NCBI GenBank assembly: GCA_030526245.1
Contig: JAUNDD010000001.1
Span: 161,518-225,517, forward strand
DNA from: Lachnospiraceae bacterium
GTDB lineage: Bacteria; Bacillota; Clostridia; Lachnospirales; Lachnospiraceae
Length of the DNA: 64,000 bases
Direction: 5' to 3'
Shown: positions 1 through 10,456 of the stretch, piece after piece
Numbering within the stretch: position 1 is the stretch's first letter
Layout: every line of letters starts with the position of its first letter
Notes under the pieces: model-generated
The model's database searches: none
Told to the model about the DNA's origin: nothing
The model's input: the letters and a program-made list of their open reading frames with translations, nothing else
Program-made: the position numbers and the translations under genes

Positions 1-60
1 TTAGCAAGGCGAATTTTTAGGAAATCAGTCGCTCTGCTATTGATCAGGCCCTTCGATTCC

Positions 61-116
61 GCGGGGCGCTTTGCCCCGCAGAATTTCAAACCCATGAGCC
101 GGGGTCTGGCCCCAGC
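61..116 (-). terminator. GC-rich hairpins after the giant gene
   Basis: Two GC-rich hairpins lie just past the stop codon of the 3438-residue gene: 98-116 (GGGG/CCCC core) and 61-79 (GCGGGGC/GCCCCGC). Neither is followed by a clear T-run on the minus strand, so termination here is only probable. I see no gene in bases 1-116. Confidence 0.4.
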
Positions 117-3100
117 CTAAATCGTCGGATCATAATACTCCGGCTTGATGCAGGCGTAGGTGTAAACCAGATATGCTTCCGAATCACCGATGGATACCTG
201 TGTACCGTTAAAGTTCGCCTCCAGTTCGATTCGATAGTTCGCATAATTTTTCTGATCCGCAAACACATAGGCATTGAAGGGCATGGTAAACTGCACGCCA
301 TCAAAAATACCATCTGTCTTCAGCGCTCCGTCTGCATAATACTCAGACTGCGGCACTGTCCAGGACCAGGAGTCGGATCCGTAAGCGGACAGATCAAAAT
401 CGATGTAATCGCCCCCATCCGCCAGCGCATTGCCATAGCTCTTACGCCCGCCCCGTTTGAGGGACAGAGTAAAGGTAATGCTCTCCGTCTGGCTCAGCAC
501 CAGTTCAATGTCCTTCAGATTGGCCAGGTTCAACGCGGATACGATACCGATCCGGCTGGCCTTGTGTCCCTTGCGCTTCGCCGCATACTCCGGTACCAGC
601 TCCAGCGGATTGATGCCCAGCTGATTGATGGCATTGGCATCCATGCTCAGCACCGCTTCAAAGGTGATATTCCGGTAGTAGCCTGCCTTGTCACCGACCG
701 ATGCTCTGACGGTACTGTATTTCAGCATGGAAGCCTGGGTGGAGATGGCAGACGAATAATGCAGCTCCGCCCACTGATCCGTTCCGTTTTCCTGCGATGC
801 CGGGATCACAGTCGCCATCACCTCCGGACTGGTAAACTGCAGCTCCATCTCCACATCGATCACGATCTTCGGCAGAGCACTACCGCAGTTTCGCTTCACA
901 GCGTCCCGGACCCTGGCCAGACTGATCAGGTTTTCTCCGTCATTGGATAACAGAAGCTGTGCATTCAATCCGTCATAGGTCCAGTCGTATCCGGCCGCCT
1001 TTGTCTTTCCGGCAACGATATTGCCATTCAGATCGTAGCAGGTGCCGTTTCCATCGGAAATATAAAACTTCACCGCTCCGCATGTGCCGGCCGGCAGCAT
1101 CAGCCGTTCTCCGCTTGCCGCATTCTTATCCCGCTTCAGAAGCTCCACGTCCAGCATGAAATACAGATGATCGCTCTCTCCATAGATCTGATCCTTGGAA
1201 AAGCTGATCACATCCCGGGCCAGCACCTGCACCGGATCACCGGTCGCCACATCGATCTTTGCAGCCATGGCCGTCGAGGTAAGCTCCTGGGTATAACCGG
1301 AGGAGATCTGATACGTCGATTCGTGGTTATTGCCCGGGTCCGAGGTATCCGCCACATTGTGACGATGCACCCAGGTCACCTTGCTGGGCATGTTCCATTC
1401 CAGTGTTGAGCTGAGGGCTCCGTTCAGGTAAAAGTCCGGCCCCTGGTTCGGAACAGTCATGACCAGATAGTAATTCTCTTCCGGCACCATCTGCTCCAGA
1501 TCCGGCACCGTCAGTTCATAGCGCCGGGTTCCTTCCGCAACCGTTTCGCCCTCCTTGATAGCCCGGTAATCCTTACCGCCAATGCGTACCGTTGCCTTCG
1601 CCGGGTCACTTTCCAGAACAAATTGGCCATCCGGTTCCTCCGCCGCTGTTATTCCCAGCACGTCTCCCATCGACGGCACAAAACGGCTTCCGTCACTGAC
1701 CGACGTAAACTGGCTGAGCTTGATCTCCGTTCGGCCCGAGCTGGCTGCGGTCGTTGCAAACTGGTAAGCCCTGTTTCCATTCTGCGGGTCCACCAGTGTA
1801 AACTGAGTCCCCTTCGGCAGCGAGGAGGAAAAGATCAGCTTCTTATCCAGGCTCATCATGCTGCCGCCGGTCTCCAGGTAGGACTGCCAATCGTACTCCA
1901 CGTAGGCACTCCGCTCACGGTTATACTGATAGGTCAGGTAGGCCGTCACCGGATTTCCTGTACTCTCCAGCACATGCACATCCAGATTCTGGAAGGTATC
2001 AGCCATAAACTCTGTTCCGTAGGTAAAGGTGGACATAAAGTTATACTGCAGCTCACGCTTGACCACCACCGGAACGCTGACGGTGTAGGTTCGCTTTTCC
2101 GTAGTGCCCGATGATAACAGATAATCTGTTGTGAAGGTCACTTCGATCAGCGTGAAGCGATTTCTGGTATTGTCGTAGGCATTGGAAGCCACCCGGGGCG
2201 TCTGATTGTTATACAGATAAATGGAAGCCGGTTCCGCCTTCAGCTGGGCCGCGGTCGCCTTGGAAAAGCTTCCGGAAGCCGGATCGTAATAATAGACCTG
2301 ACTGCTCAGTTTTTCCTCAGACTCTGTGTATCCGCCATTGGTGATTACGTTGATATAGTCCTCGATCATGCTCACATTCTTGGCATCCACCACCAGCACC
2401 GGAAAATCATTGGCTACTGCCGAGGTTCCGGTCAGCTCATGCACCGTATTGAAGGTGGATACCTCCGGCTCTTCCTCGCCATAGGATGCAACAATATTGG
2501 AGATCTTATCATACACCACGCGGCTGGCCCGGCCATCGAGTCCGGACAGCTTACTGTCTGCCCATAGTCTGGCCGCCACCGCACCGTAGCTGTCCCCTGC
2601 CAGCTTTCCGGTAGCATCACCAGTCATCCACTTCTGGTTTGCAAGCGTGTCGGTCAACGATCCTGTCAGCAGTACGCTGGGGTTGGATGTGGCGTAGGGA
2701 GCCTGGAAATTCGGCACCTCTTCCTCCAGTCCGGCATAGTCCGCATAGGAGATATACCCAATATACTGTCGATTGGTGCTTTCCTTATCTCCCACCCTAT
2801 CCGGCAAAGTAACCTTTGAATCATCAGCAAATATCGACATCCCCGCCGCATATACCCAAAAGTTCGAATTATTAGCGTCTATGTTCATGTAGCCGAAGAC
2901 CTGTCCGGTTTTACTGCTATTGTTCTTTCCGGTCACGGATACATTCTTAACCATCAGGTTGGAGAAATAATTGGTACCATAAGCCGATCCGATTACACCG
3001 CCGGCCCGCGCTCCCTGTACACTACTTTCAGATACCTTACAGTTAGACAGATATACTCTGATCTGGTGGTTTTGTGTGAAGCCAATCAGCCCACCGGCAT

Positions 3101-6100
3101 TATTGGAACTTTTGACAGAGGAATCCACCACCTCACAGTTTTCCATGGAAACCGTCTGACTGTTGATATAGCATATTGCCAATAATCCACCTGCACTATT
3201 ATTATTTGCGTTTACACGTGCTTCAATCGTACAGTTTTCCACATGAATCCGGTTAAACCAGGACGGATTGATATTTCCGATTCGTCCGACACAGCCCGCA
3301 GCGGCTGCATCACCACTTACACCCTCCTTACCGTTATTAACAGTAAGACCGCCTCCGGAAATAAAGTATCCTTCGCCGTTCGCATTGCCAGCTGATCCTT
3401 TAACAACTACATCCTTGATGCGGATGTCGACCAGCCTTTCTCCGGATCCAATGATTTTCAGACCGGTCTTTTCCCCAGCCTCTTCCGTATTGATCCGGAA
3501 ACTCATACCGATACCGCCAAACAGACCACCGGCAATAGAATGATTCGCCTTCGCCGTAATGGTCGCATTCTGCCCAACAATCAGCTCCGTCTCCGTTCCC
3601 GCTGTAACAGCCGTTACACTGGAACTGGTATTGCTGGCATTTGCGAAGCCATCACCCAGTGCTTCAAAATCCGGTGCCTTGCCATCCGTATTAAGGTATA
3701 CCTGTCCGATCAGACCGCCCGCCGACAAATCAGCCTCTATATCCACGTCTGCATAAGTACAGTTCACCAGACTGGGAGCAAAGGTGACCTGCCTTGTTGC
3801 AGAAGTCAGCTTTCCACCAGACAGAAGAACTCCCGGCTTTCCCGTTACCTTCTGGTTGACCATGCTGGTAGCCCCAATCAGGCCACCGGCCGCATTGTGG
3901 CCTATCACGGTACTTCGACTGGTACCCCTTACATGAAGATTCTTTAACAAATAGTTATGCCACGTCTTATTCTTTCGAGTGCTATCACTGGAGGCAATAT
4001 CACTGACACTACCAAATATTCCTCCCACATTGACACAGCTGCAACCATCCGTCACTTTAAACGGATTATTTGTGTTTTCTCGATCCGCCTGTACTCCGTC
4101 CGATCCATCTGAATTAACATACTGCAACCGCACATAGATACTGTCCACCGTCAGATTTGCGGCAAAGACCTCTGCCTTGCTCTTCGAAGGATCACTGGTC
4201 CAGGCATAATTGAAAATACCGCCAACGGATGCTGCGTGGAAATCGTCATTCGTATACTCCTCCACATTCATGCGGATGCCCGTTACCGTCGTATTACCGC
4301 CATCAAAGGAACGCATCCGCAGTGCCACACCAAACGGATCGACGCCGCTGCTGCCAAAGGCTGCATTGCTGACATAGCGTGCGGAAATGCCTCGATAGCC
4401 GTTTTTATATACGGACATATCAAATGTTCCGCCGGCAAAGGTCAGATCCAGACCGGCATGGCCGCAAATGGGGGCAGTACCGGTGTACCCGGCATACGTA
4501 TTCAGGATATGGGGCGTATTTCCGTTCGCCCAGGCCTTTCCCTCATCCTTTAAGGCAACGGCGTAGTCCCGGCTGGTCGCTTCGCTTTCCTGCGCCTCGC
4601 CAACGTACTCGTAGCTGGCATTGCGGGCCCGGCCGTTTGCATAGGCCTTCGAGATGGTACCTGCCCCACCGCTGCTGATCAATGCCGAAACGAGATACAG
4701 GCCCTGGGCTGTGTTCACCCGGAGATTCGTTCCATCCCAGGTAAAATCTGACTCGCTGTTCGGCGTGATCCGGCTGATGGTGTAGTTTTTATCCGTATTA
4801 TCCGGAACCGTCCCATCTCCCTCATAGAAGGCAAAGCCGTCCAGCACCCGGCCGATGATCGGATTGTCATACAGCGCCTTTCTGTCATTGGCCGCCCCCC
4901 TGGCGATGGGGCCCAGGTTATTCGAAATTTCTCCCCGCAGCACCACGCCGCCGCCGGCCACGACTCCAACATAGCCTCCCACCGGGAATAGATGTTTATT
5001 CGTGTTGTTTGCCTTGTGGCTTACCTGAAATCCGGTTCCCTTCTCGATCTGTACCTCATCGATGATATTGTCGCCGCCCAGGACACAGCCGATCAGACCA
5101 CCGAAGAAGGTCGTCGGTGTCGTTTCCGCATCCCCTTTACTCCAGAGATCACGTTTCAGCTCCAGAGTCTGGTTCAGCACGATCTTCAGATCCTTCACCA
5201 CACTTCCGTAGCTGTACTGGATCAGCGAAGGGGTCGTTCCCTCCAGAACGATCTCGGCCCCCGGAGCACCCACGATCACACCGGAGAAGGGAATACCCAT
5301 ATTTCCGCCGGTACCGTTTGTACCAAGACCCGTGAAATTCTTCAGCCTGATCGCCTGATTTTCAGTTTTAATCAAATAGTAGGCATTAGCCAGATAGGTC
5401 TGCGCATCGAAAGAGCTGTCGTAGGCGGAGTCATCCTCTTTTTTCCACTTGCTGTCCTGATAGGTCAGCACCTGGCAGTGATCCCCGTCCGTGTCAGCAT
5501 GATAGGTCGTATCCTCTTTGACCCGCAGCTTCCAGCCATTGGCAATAACACCACTGTTGATGCAGTTGGCCACCGCCGCCAGCTTTCCGGCACTGTCGAT
5601 CACATACGGATGACCGTAGGTTCCACAACCCTCGATCAGATCATCCGACAGCACATTGACTGCAATCTCATGCCATCCGTTCGCCACCGTATGCTCCGTA
5701 TCTCCCAGAGCGGAGGACACCAGTACATAGGGAAGATAACCGGTAAAGTCATTCTTCTGATCGAAGCTACCGGTTTTAGATACATAATAGCCGGGACCAA
5801 ACGCATCATAATAGCAGCCCTGTCGTCCGGAAAATTCCACCGTTGTGCTGATCTCCTTACCGTAGGTCGCATCATGCTTCCAGGTATCTCCATCCCAGTC
5901 ATCCTTCATAAAGAAGTTATAGGTGGCAGATCCCTTGGCATAACGAAGGCTGTTTAACAGGATCGCTTTGGAAAAGACGCCGCTCTCTTTCAGCCGGATG
6001 GTTCCGGAAAACTGCAGCGAGATATCCTGTGCGATCTCGGATCCCACATCTCCGATCAGACTGGAGCCCGCCACCGCCGCACTGCTGTTTTGCTGCTCAC

Positions 6101-9100
6101 CGGTGACCAGATACTTCGCCCTCAGGTCACTGTAGGTCTCCACCCGGTTGATCAAAACCGGCGTATAATCTCCCGCCGGCGCAATCGATAATCCGTTTAA
6201 AACAACGGCTTTATCCGCCTTATTTTCATCCGCCAGTACGATCTGGCAGATGGCGGCCTGACCTTCCTTAAAGTCACCGCTCACGGTTCCGCAGATCAGC
6301 GCACCGGACCCGTTATGGAAAGCTCCCACTGTGCCGGCCAGTGTCAGACCGTTCACTGTCAGGGTACGCTTTTCATAGCTGGTCGAATTCTTCAGATCTG
6401 CTTTGAAGTCGTAAAACAGACCGCAGTGCATCGTGTAATGCTGGGCATGGCTCGCTGCATCCCCCCTCGTTGTCTTATTCGGATCCACTGCCTCCTTGTC
6501 CTCGATCTCCTGATTATAAAAGCGCACATCCGCATACTGCAGGGTCATGCTTTGATTGATCAGGCTGATGGGATAGTAGCTCAGACCCTCCATATCAAAC
6601 GAAGCTCTTGAGGCAGCCGATGCACCGCCCAGTGTCGTTGCCGCTTTTCCATCAAAGTCAAAATATTCCCGGATGTTGGAAGCGGCATAGCGATATACCG
6701 ACCACATCAGTAGCTCCTGAGCTGTATCCACCGCTCCGCCGCTCTGTTTGGCCGCGCTCAGGACCGTAGGCAGATTGTAATAATACCGGCTGTATGCATT
6801 GGTCTGCTTCGTTTTTCCAAGATCCGTCCGGTTCAGATAGGTGTTGCGCTCTCCGGATGTCATATTGACCGTGTCATTCGGTGTTTTCAGCGAGATGACA
6901 CCGCTGCCGGAGGCTGTGATCTGGTAGTTGGACGGATACGTATCCGCATCTGTATTCGAATCCGCATAGGCTGTATAGGCAACGAATTCATCCACCACGA
7001 CATTGGCATCGTTAATCGTCAGGTTTCCATCAGCCGGAACCAGATAGCCGGTCTCCCAGTCGGAAGCCATTTCCAGGTAAAGACCGCCAATATTCGAGAT
7101 GCCGCCGTCTATTTTATCCTTGTAGGAACCGCCCTGGCAGACCAGCAGCCCCAGCGCCTTGGCCGAAGCCACCCGAATCTTTAAACCGCTCAGATCCGCC
7201 TGTCTTACCGTCCACTTACCCGTAGCCCGGTATACCAGACCACCGATCCTCGGGGTTCCCTTCTCATCGGTGATCGTCGCATCCGTCACCCGCAGACCGT
7301 TTAATTCTACTTCGGTATCTGCCCAGATACCGCCAAAGATACCGCCCCGGCGATCTGCGGATACACAATCGATCATCAGCTGATCAAAATCCAGATCTGT
7401 CACGATCACCTTTCGCCTGCTCTCACTGCTGTTATTGACCGGCAGGATATCTCCCACCAGGCCGCCGAAATAGCAGTCCCGCAGACCCGTCTTCATTACG
7501 TTGGTCTTATCGATTCGCTGCTGGGTAAAGATCACACGTCCGCCGATCACAGCGCCATCCACCTCAAGGGTCAGCGCTTTTACCTCTCCCAACACACAAC
7601 CAATGGCCTCTGCCACATGGCTGCCGCTTCCCTGACCATACCATTGGGGAGCGGTCTCACCATTCGCCGGATTGATCCGGATTTCTGCATTCAGCGAACT
7701 GTCCAGCACCAGCTTTGCCGTGGATCCACCGCTGATGACGCCGATCAGGCCGCCAATATAGACCTTTCTGCTGGTATCCACATCAAAATCGATGAGCAGT
7801 CTGTCCGTCGACACCTTGGTCAGCGCACTGGAAGAAACTCCATTCGTATCGCATGCCAGCTTGGCCGCCAGTGCTCCGCACATAATATTGTAGGTATTAT
7901 TGGCACGGATATTTCCGCTCAAGGTCAGCTTCTGAACAGAGGCGGTGTTACTGAGCCCGGCAAACAGACCAATGGCCGTATGTCGGTAGATCTTTCCATC
8001 GCCTTGGGTCAGCGTGTCCGCATAGTTTGCCGCATTTCGTTCACCAATGCTCAGGGTCAGTGTTTTTCCGTTTCCATTGAAGCTACCACGGAAACGGTTA
8101 TTGTCATCATCCACATCCCGTGACAAGCCGCCGATTCCGCAGCCGGTCAGATCAATATCCTCTGCCAGTTCGATCTTTGCATCCTTTTCCTTCAGGTTTT
8201 TCCAGTTTGACGTATCGATTCCGGATACCGTCGGGAAATTACCCTGGGACTGCCAGGCCAGTGCATAGCAGGCATAATCGGTCACCGTTGCCAGCTGGCA
8301 GGTGTTTCCGGTCCTTGCAAGCTGAGGCAGCGTTACCGTATAGCTTCCGTCCTCACTGACGGTAACAAATCCAGGCACCCGGTAGATCTCACCGTAGTTG
8401 CCAATGTCATCCAGCAGCAGACCATTCGCATATCGTTTGATGGCACAGCCCTCTCCGTAGATCAGGGAGGAGTTCTGGTTTCCAACGATCTGACCGTTGT
8501 TTCCATCATGATTTAAAATACATGCGCTCAGATCCACCGAATTCTTCAGAATCAGGATGCTTCCCTGTTTCGTAGAACCAGCCAGACCGCCACCGCCTCG
8601 TTTAGTGGCTGTCACCGGCGAATTCACCGTCACCGTATCCGCGATCACCAGGGCTCTCTCCTGTACATTGGAAACAAGGCCGCCAAAACCATAATCACCC
8701 GCGTTTCTGATGGTCGGATTATTAAAGATCGTCGTAACCTCCAGAGCATCTACGGTACTCTGCCGCTGCACAGCCGCAACACCGCCCACATACTTCGGAT
8801 AGTAGTTTTCACCCGGCTTGCTTAGCTCTACCGTTGTGGTGATCTGCGCCTTCTTTACGATCAGGGCATTCTTTCGGTCCGCTCCTGTAATCTCGCCCGC
8901 AATGCCGCCATAGGCCGTTGCATTACCGGCCAGTGTCAGCCGGCTGCTGATCTCCACTGCTGCGTCAGCGGTTGCTGCCGAGCCTCCAATCTGACATTTA
9001 CCCTCTCCTTCCAGCTGCAGTCGTCCAAAAATACCGCCGCAGTTTCCGGTTCCGGTCAGTTCCCCCGTCGCGCCGGCTTCCACCCCCGCCAAAGGATCCA

Positions 9101-10433
9101 GCAGACCGGTCACCCGGCAGTTTCCATAATAAATGCCTGCATTAGCCGCCGATTCCATGCTGTCCACTTTGACGGAAGTCAGGGTAACCGCCGGTGTTCC
9201 CCTCAGGACAGCGGGTCCCGCCAGAATACCATTCTCTGTGTCCGCATCACCGACCAGTCCGCCTCCGTTTCCACCGGAGCCGGCGGTGATCTCCGTAGTG
9301 AGAGCCACCTGGCTACCCTCGGCGAAAGAAATGACAGCATTGCTCACCTTGCCTGCCAGGCCGCCTGCATTTTTACCGGTCAGCTTGGTATTTAAGACCA
9401 GGTCCACAGCCGCGCTTTCCGTTCCGACAAACAGCTGCGCATTAGCCGCCATGCTTCCAACCAGGCTTCCCACATTTTCACTGCCTCGAAGATCGATCAC
9501 GGCTGCCTGACCATTCGAACCGGCCGGCAGCGTGATCTCCGCGAGCTGAAGCTGTGTGCCGGCCGCCATGGCACCGCACAACAATCCGTAATCAGAGCTG
9601 CGCACCTCCTGGCCCGGTGAATCCTTGGCATTGCTGTAGTTTAAGGCCGGTAAGGTCACCACGCCCAGCTGCGCATCGGCTGTATCTCCCGCCGGTCTGG
9701 CCAGGGTACCGATAAAGGCACTGAAGCTGGCGGATGAAGTCAGCGGCATATTGATCACATGCTCCTGCTGATCCGGCACCAGCGTATCCGCCAGAATCGC
9801 CTTGTCCGGTGTTCCGGTCCACTCCAGCTTGACTCCGTTCAGATCAGCGCCTGCCGACAGCCCTTTAAACAGCGTATGACTGGTTCTGATCGAAATAGCC
9901 TGGTCCGTGAAAGCCCCCTCAAAAGGAATCTCCGGATCTCCCAGACCGGAAAAATCTGATCCCAGCGTCAGGTTACCGGAGAAGGAGAACTTGATCTTCC
10001 AGTCTGCGTAATTCTCCGTCGCCGTCTGTGTCATCTGTGACAACAGCTCCAGGATCTCATTCTGTCCCTCTCCAATGGTCACTTCAACCGTGCCATCCGA
10101 CAAAAGCACCGTGGTACGAATCCCATTGGCATTCAGCACATCAATAAACCGGTCGGCAAAGGCATCTCCGATGTACGGAATCGTTCCGTCCGCATTCTCC
10201 AGAAGGGTCACATTCATAATGACAGACTCTTCCTCCATCTCGGTAGCCGGTACCAGATCCTCCACCGTCTTGAGCGTCGCCGTATCTTCATCGACGGCTA
10301 CTGTCTCCTCATCGACGGCTACTGTCGCGTTTTCAATTTCTTCCGCCGCCACCCAGCCGGTCGGCATGGAGGTCGTCATCACACTCGCCGCCAGCGCAAT
10401 GGCCATCAGTCTCTTCGCAAATCTTCTTCTCAC
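117..10433 (-). CDS. Giant secreted GLUG-repeat surface protein (3438 aa)
   Basis: The N-terminus is a typical Sec signal peptide (MRRRFAKRLM, hydrophobic core, likely cut after VAA near residue 30), followed by a short acidic repeat (VAVDEETVAVDED). From about residue 300 to 2500 there are dozens of GLUG-like units (GGLVG, GGIFG, AGGLIG, GGLIGQV) separated by beta-rich spacers, as in beta-helical adhesins. Roughly residues 2600-3438 look like beta-sandwich modules without the repeat. The protein ends in YYDPTI with no LPXTG motif, no C-terminal membrane helix and no obvious S-layer domains, so its attachment is unexplained. The start is GTG with GAGG upstream. It is the last gene of a four-gene unit whose first three products have SipW-type signal anchors, which suggests it associates with that filament layer. 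Adhesin or matrix protein is an inference. Confidence 0.8.
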   Translation of the reverse strand: MRRRFAKRLMAIALAASVMTTSMPTGWVAAEEIENATVAVDEETVAVDEDTATLKTVEDLVPATEMEEESVIMNVTLLENADGTIPYIGDAFADRFIDVLNANGIRTTVLLSDGTVEVTIGEGQNEILELLSQMTQTATENYADWKIKFSFSGNLTLGSDFSGLGDPEIPFEGAFTDQAISIRTSHTLFKGLSAGADLNGVKLEWTGTPDKAILADTLVPDQQEHVINMPLTSSASFSAFIGTLARPAGDTADAQLGVVTLPALNYSNAKDSPGQEVRSSDYGLLCGAMAAGTQLQLAEITLPAGSNGQAAVIDLRGSENVGSLVGSMAANAQLFVGTESAAVDLVLNTKLTGKNAGGLAGKVSNAVISFAEGSQVALTTEITAGSGGNGGGLVGDADTENGILAGPAVLRGTPAVTLTSVKVDSMESAANAGIYYGNCRVTGLLDPLAGVEAGATGELTGTGNCGGIFGRLQLEGEGKCQIGGSAATADAAVEISSRLTLAGNATAYGGIAGEITGADRKNALIVKKAQITTTVELSKPGENYYPKYVGGVAAVQRQSTVDALEVTTIFNNPTIRNAGDYGFGGLVSNVQERALVIADTVTVNSPVTATKRGGGGLAGSTKQGSILILKNSVDLSACILNHDGNNGQIVGNQNSSLIYGEGCAIKRYANGLLLDDIGNYGEIYRVPGFVTVSEDGSYTVTLPQLARTGNTCQLATVTDYACYALAWQSQGNFPTVSGIDTSNWKNLKEKDAKIELAEDIDLTGCGIGGLSRDVDDDNNRFRGSFNGNGKTLTLSIGERNAANYADTLTQGDGKIYRHTAIGLFAGLSNTASVQKLTLSGNIRANNTYNIMCGALAAKLACDTNGVSSSALTKVSTDRLLIDFDVDTSRKVYIGGLIGVISGGSTAKLVLDSSLNAEIRINPANGETAPQWYGQGSGSHVAEAIGCVLGEVKALTLEVDGAVIGGRVIFTQQRIDKTNVMKTGLRDCYFGGLVGDILPVNNSSESRRKVIVTDLDFDQLMIDCVSADRRGGIFGGIWADTEVELNGLRVTDATITDEKGTPRIGGLVYRATGKWTVRQADLSGLKIRVASAKALGLLVCQGGSYKDKIDGGISNIGGLYLEMASDWETGYLVPADGNLTINDANVVVDEFVAYTAYADSNTDADTYPSNYQITASGSGVISLKTPNDTVNMTSGERNTYLNRTDLGKTKQTNAYSRYYYNLPTVLSAAKQSGGAVDTAQELLMWSVYRYAASNIREYFDFDGKAATTLGGASAASRASFDMEGLSYYPISLINQSMTLQYADVRFYNQEIEDKEAVDPNKTTRGDAASHAQHYTMHCGLFYDFKADLKNSTSYEKRTLTVNGLTLAGTVGAFHNGSGALICGTVSGDFKEGQAAICQIVLADENKADKAVVLNGLSIAPAGDYTPVLINRVETYSDLRAKYLVTGEQQNSSAAVAGSSLIGDVGSEIAQDISLQFSGTIRLKESGVFSKAILLNSLRYAKGSATYNFFMKDDWDGDTWKHDATYGKEISTTVEFSGRQGCYYDAFGPGYYVSKTGSFDQKNDFTGYLPYVLVSSALGDTEHTVANGWHEIAVNVLSDDLIEGCGTYGHPYVIDSAGKLAAVANCINSGVIANGWKLRVKEDTTYHADTDGDHCQVLTYQDSKWKKEDDSAYDSSFDAQTYLANAYYLIKTENQAIRLKNFTGLGTNGTGGNMGIPFSGVIVGAPGAEIVLEGTTPSLIQYSYGSVVKDLKIVLNQTLELKRDLWSKGDAETTPTTFFGGLIGCVLGGDNIIDEVQIEKGTGFQVSHKANNTNKHLFPVGGYVGVVAGGGVVLRGEISNNLGPIARGAANDRKALYDNPIIGRVLDGFAFYEGDGTVPDNTDKNYTISRITPNSESDFTWDGTNLRVNTAQGLYLVSALISSGGAGTISKAYANGRARNASYEYVGEAQESEATSRDYAVALKDEGKAWANGNTPHILNTYAGYTGTAPICGHAGLDLTFAGGTFDMSVYKNGYRGISARYVSNAAFGSSGVDPFGVALRMRSFDGGNTTVTGIRMNVEEYTNDDFHAASVGGIFNYAWTSDPSKSKAEVFAANLTVDSIYVRLQYVNSDGSDGVQADRENTNNPFKVTDGCSCVNVGGIFGSVSDIASSDSTRKNKTWHNYLLKNLHVRGTSRSTVIGHNAAGGLIGATSMVNQKVTGKPGVLLSGGKLTSATRQVTFAPSLVNCTYADVDIEADLSAGGLIGQVYLNTDGKAPDFEALGDGFANASNTSSSVTAVTAGTETELIVGQNATITAKANHSIAGGLFGGIGMSFRINTEEAGEKTGLKIIGSGERLVDIRIKDVVVKGSAGNANGEGYFISGGGLTVNNGKEGVSGDAAAAGCVGRIGNINPSWFNRIHVENCTIEARVNANNNSAGGLLAICYINSQTVSMENCEVVDSSVKSSNNAGGLIGFTQNHQIRVYLSNCKVSESSVQGARAGGVIGSAYGTNYFSNLMVKNVSVTGKNNSSKTGQVFGYMNIDANNSNFWVYAAGMSIFADDSKVTLPDRVGDKESTNRQYIGYISYADYAGLEEEVPNFQAPYATSNPSVLLTGSLTDTLANQKWMTGDATGKLAGDSYGAVAARLWADSKLSGLDGRASRVVYDKISNIVASYGEEEPEVSTFNTVHELTGTSAVANDFPVLVVDAKNVSMIEDYINVITNGGYTESEEKLSSQVYYYDPASGSFSKATAAQLKAEPASIYLYNNQTPRVASNAYDNTRNRFTLIEVTFTTDYLLSSGTTEKRTYTVSVPVVVKRELQYNFMSTFTYGTEFMADTFQNLDVHVLESTGNPVTAYLTYQYNRERSAYVEYDWQSYLETGGSMMSLDKKLIFSSSLPKGTQFTLVDPQNGNRAYQFATTAASSGRTEIKLSQFTSVSDGSRFVPSMGDVLGITAAEEPDGQFVLESDPAKATVRIGGKDYRAIKEGETVAEGTRRYELTVPDLEQMVPEENYYLVMTVPNQGPDFYLNGALSSTLEWNMPSKVTWVHRHNVADTSDPGNNHESTYQISSGYTQELTSTAMAAKIDVATGDPVQVLARDVISFSKDQIYGESDHLYFMLDVELLKRDKNAASGERLMLPAGTCGAVKFYISDGNGTCYDLNGNIVAGKTKAAGYDWTYDGLNAQLLLSNDGENLISLARVRDAVKRNCGSALPKIVIDVEMELQFTSPEVMATVIPASQENGTDQWAELHYSSAISTQASMLKYSTVRASVGDKAGYYRNITFEAVLSMDANAINQLGINPLELVPEYAAKRKGHKASRIGIVSALNLANLKDIELVLSQTESITFTLSLKRGGRKSYGNALADGGDYIDFDLSAYGSDSWSWTVPQSEYYADGALKTDGIFDGVQFTMPFNAYVFADQKNYANYRIELEANFNGTQVSIGDSEAYLVYTYACIKPEYYDPTI

Positions 10434-10456
10434 GTCGTTATCCTCGTCCCTCGATG

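Noticed and set aside
117..400. LPXTG sorting signal in the giant protein
   Set aside because: The C-terminus lacks LPXTG, a hydrophobic helix and a basic tail.
564..10432. Many long plus-strand frames opposite the giant gene
   Set aside because: They are overlapping shadows with no RBS, unlike a protein in composition, and opposite a clearly coding frame.
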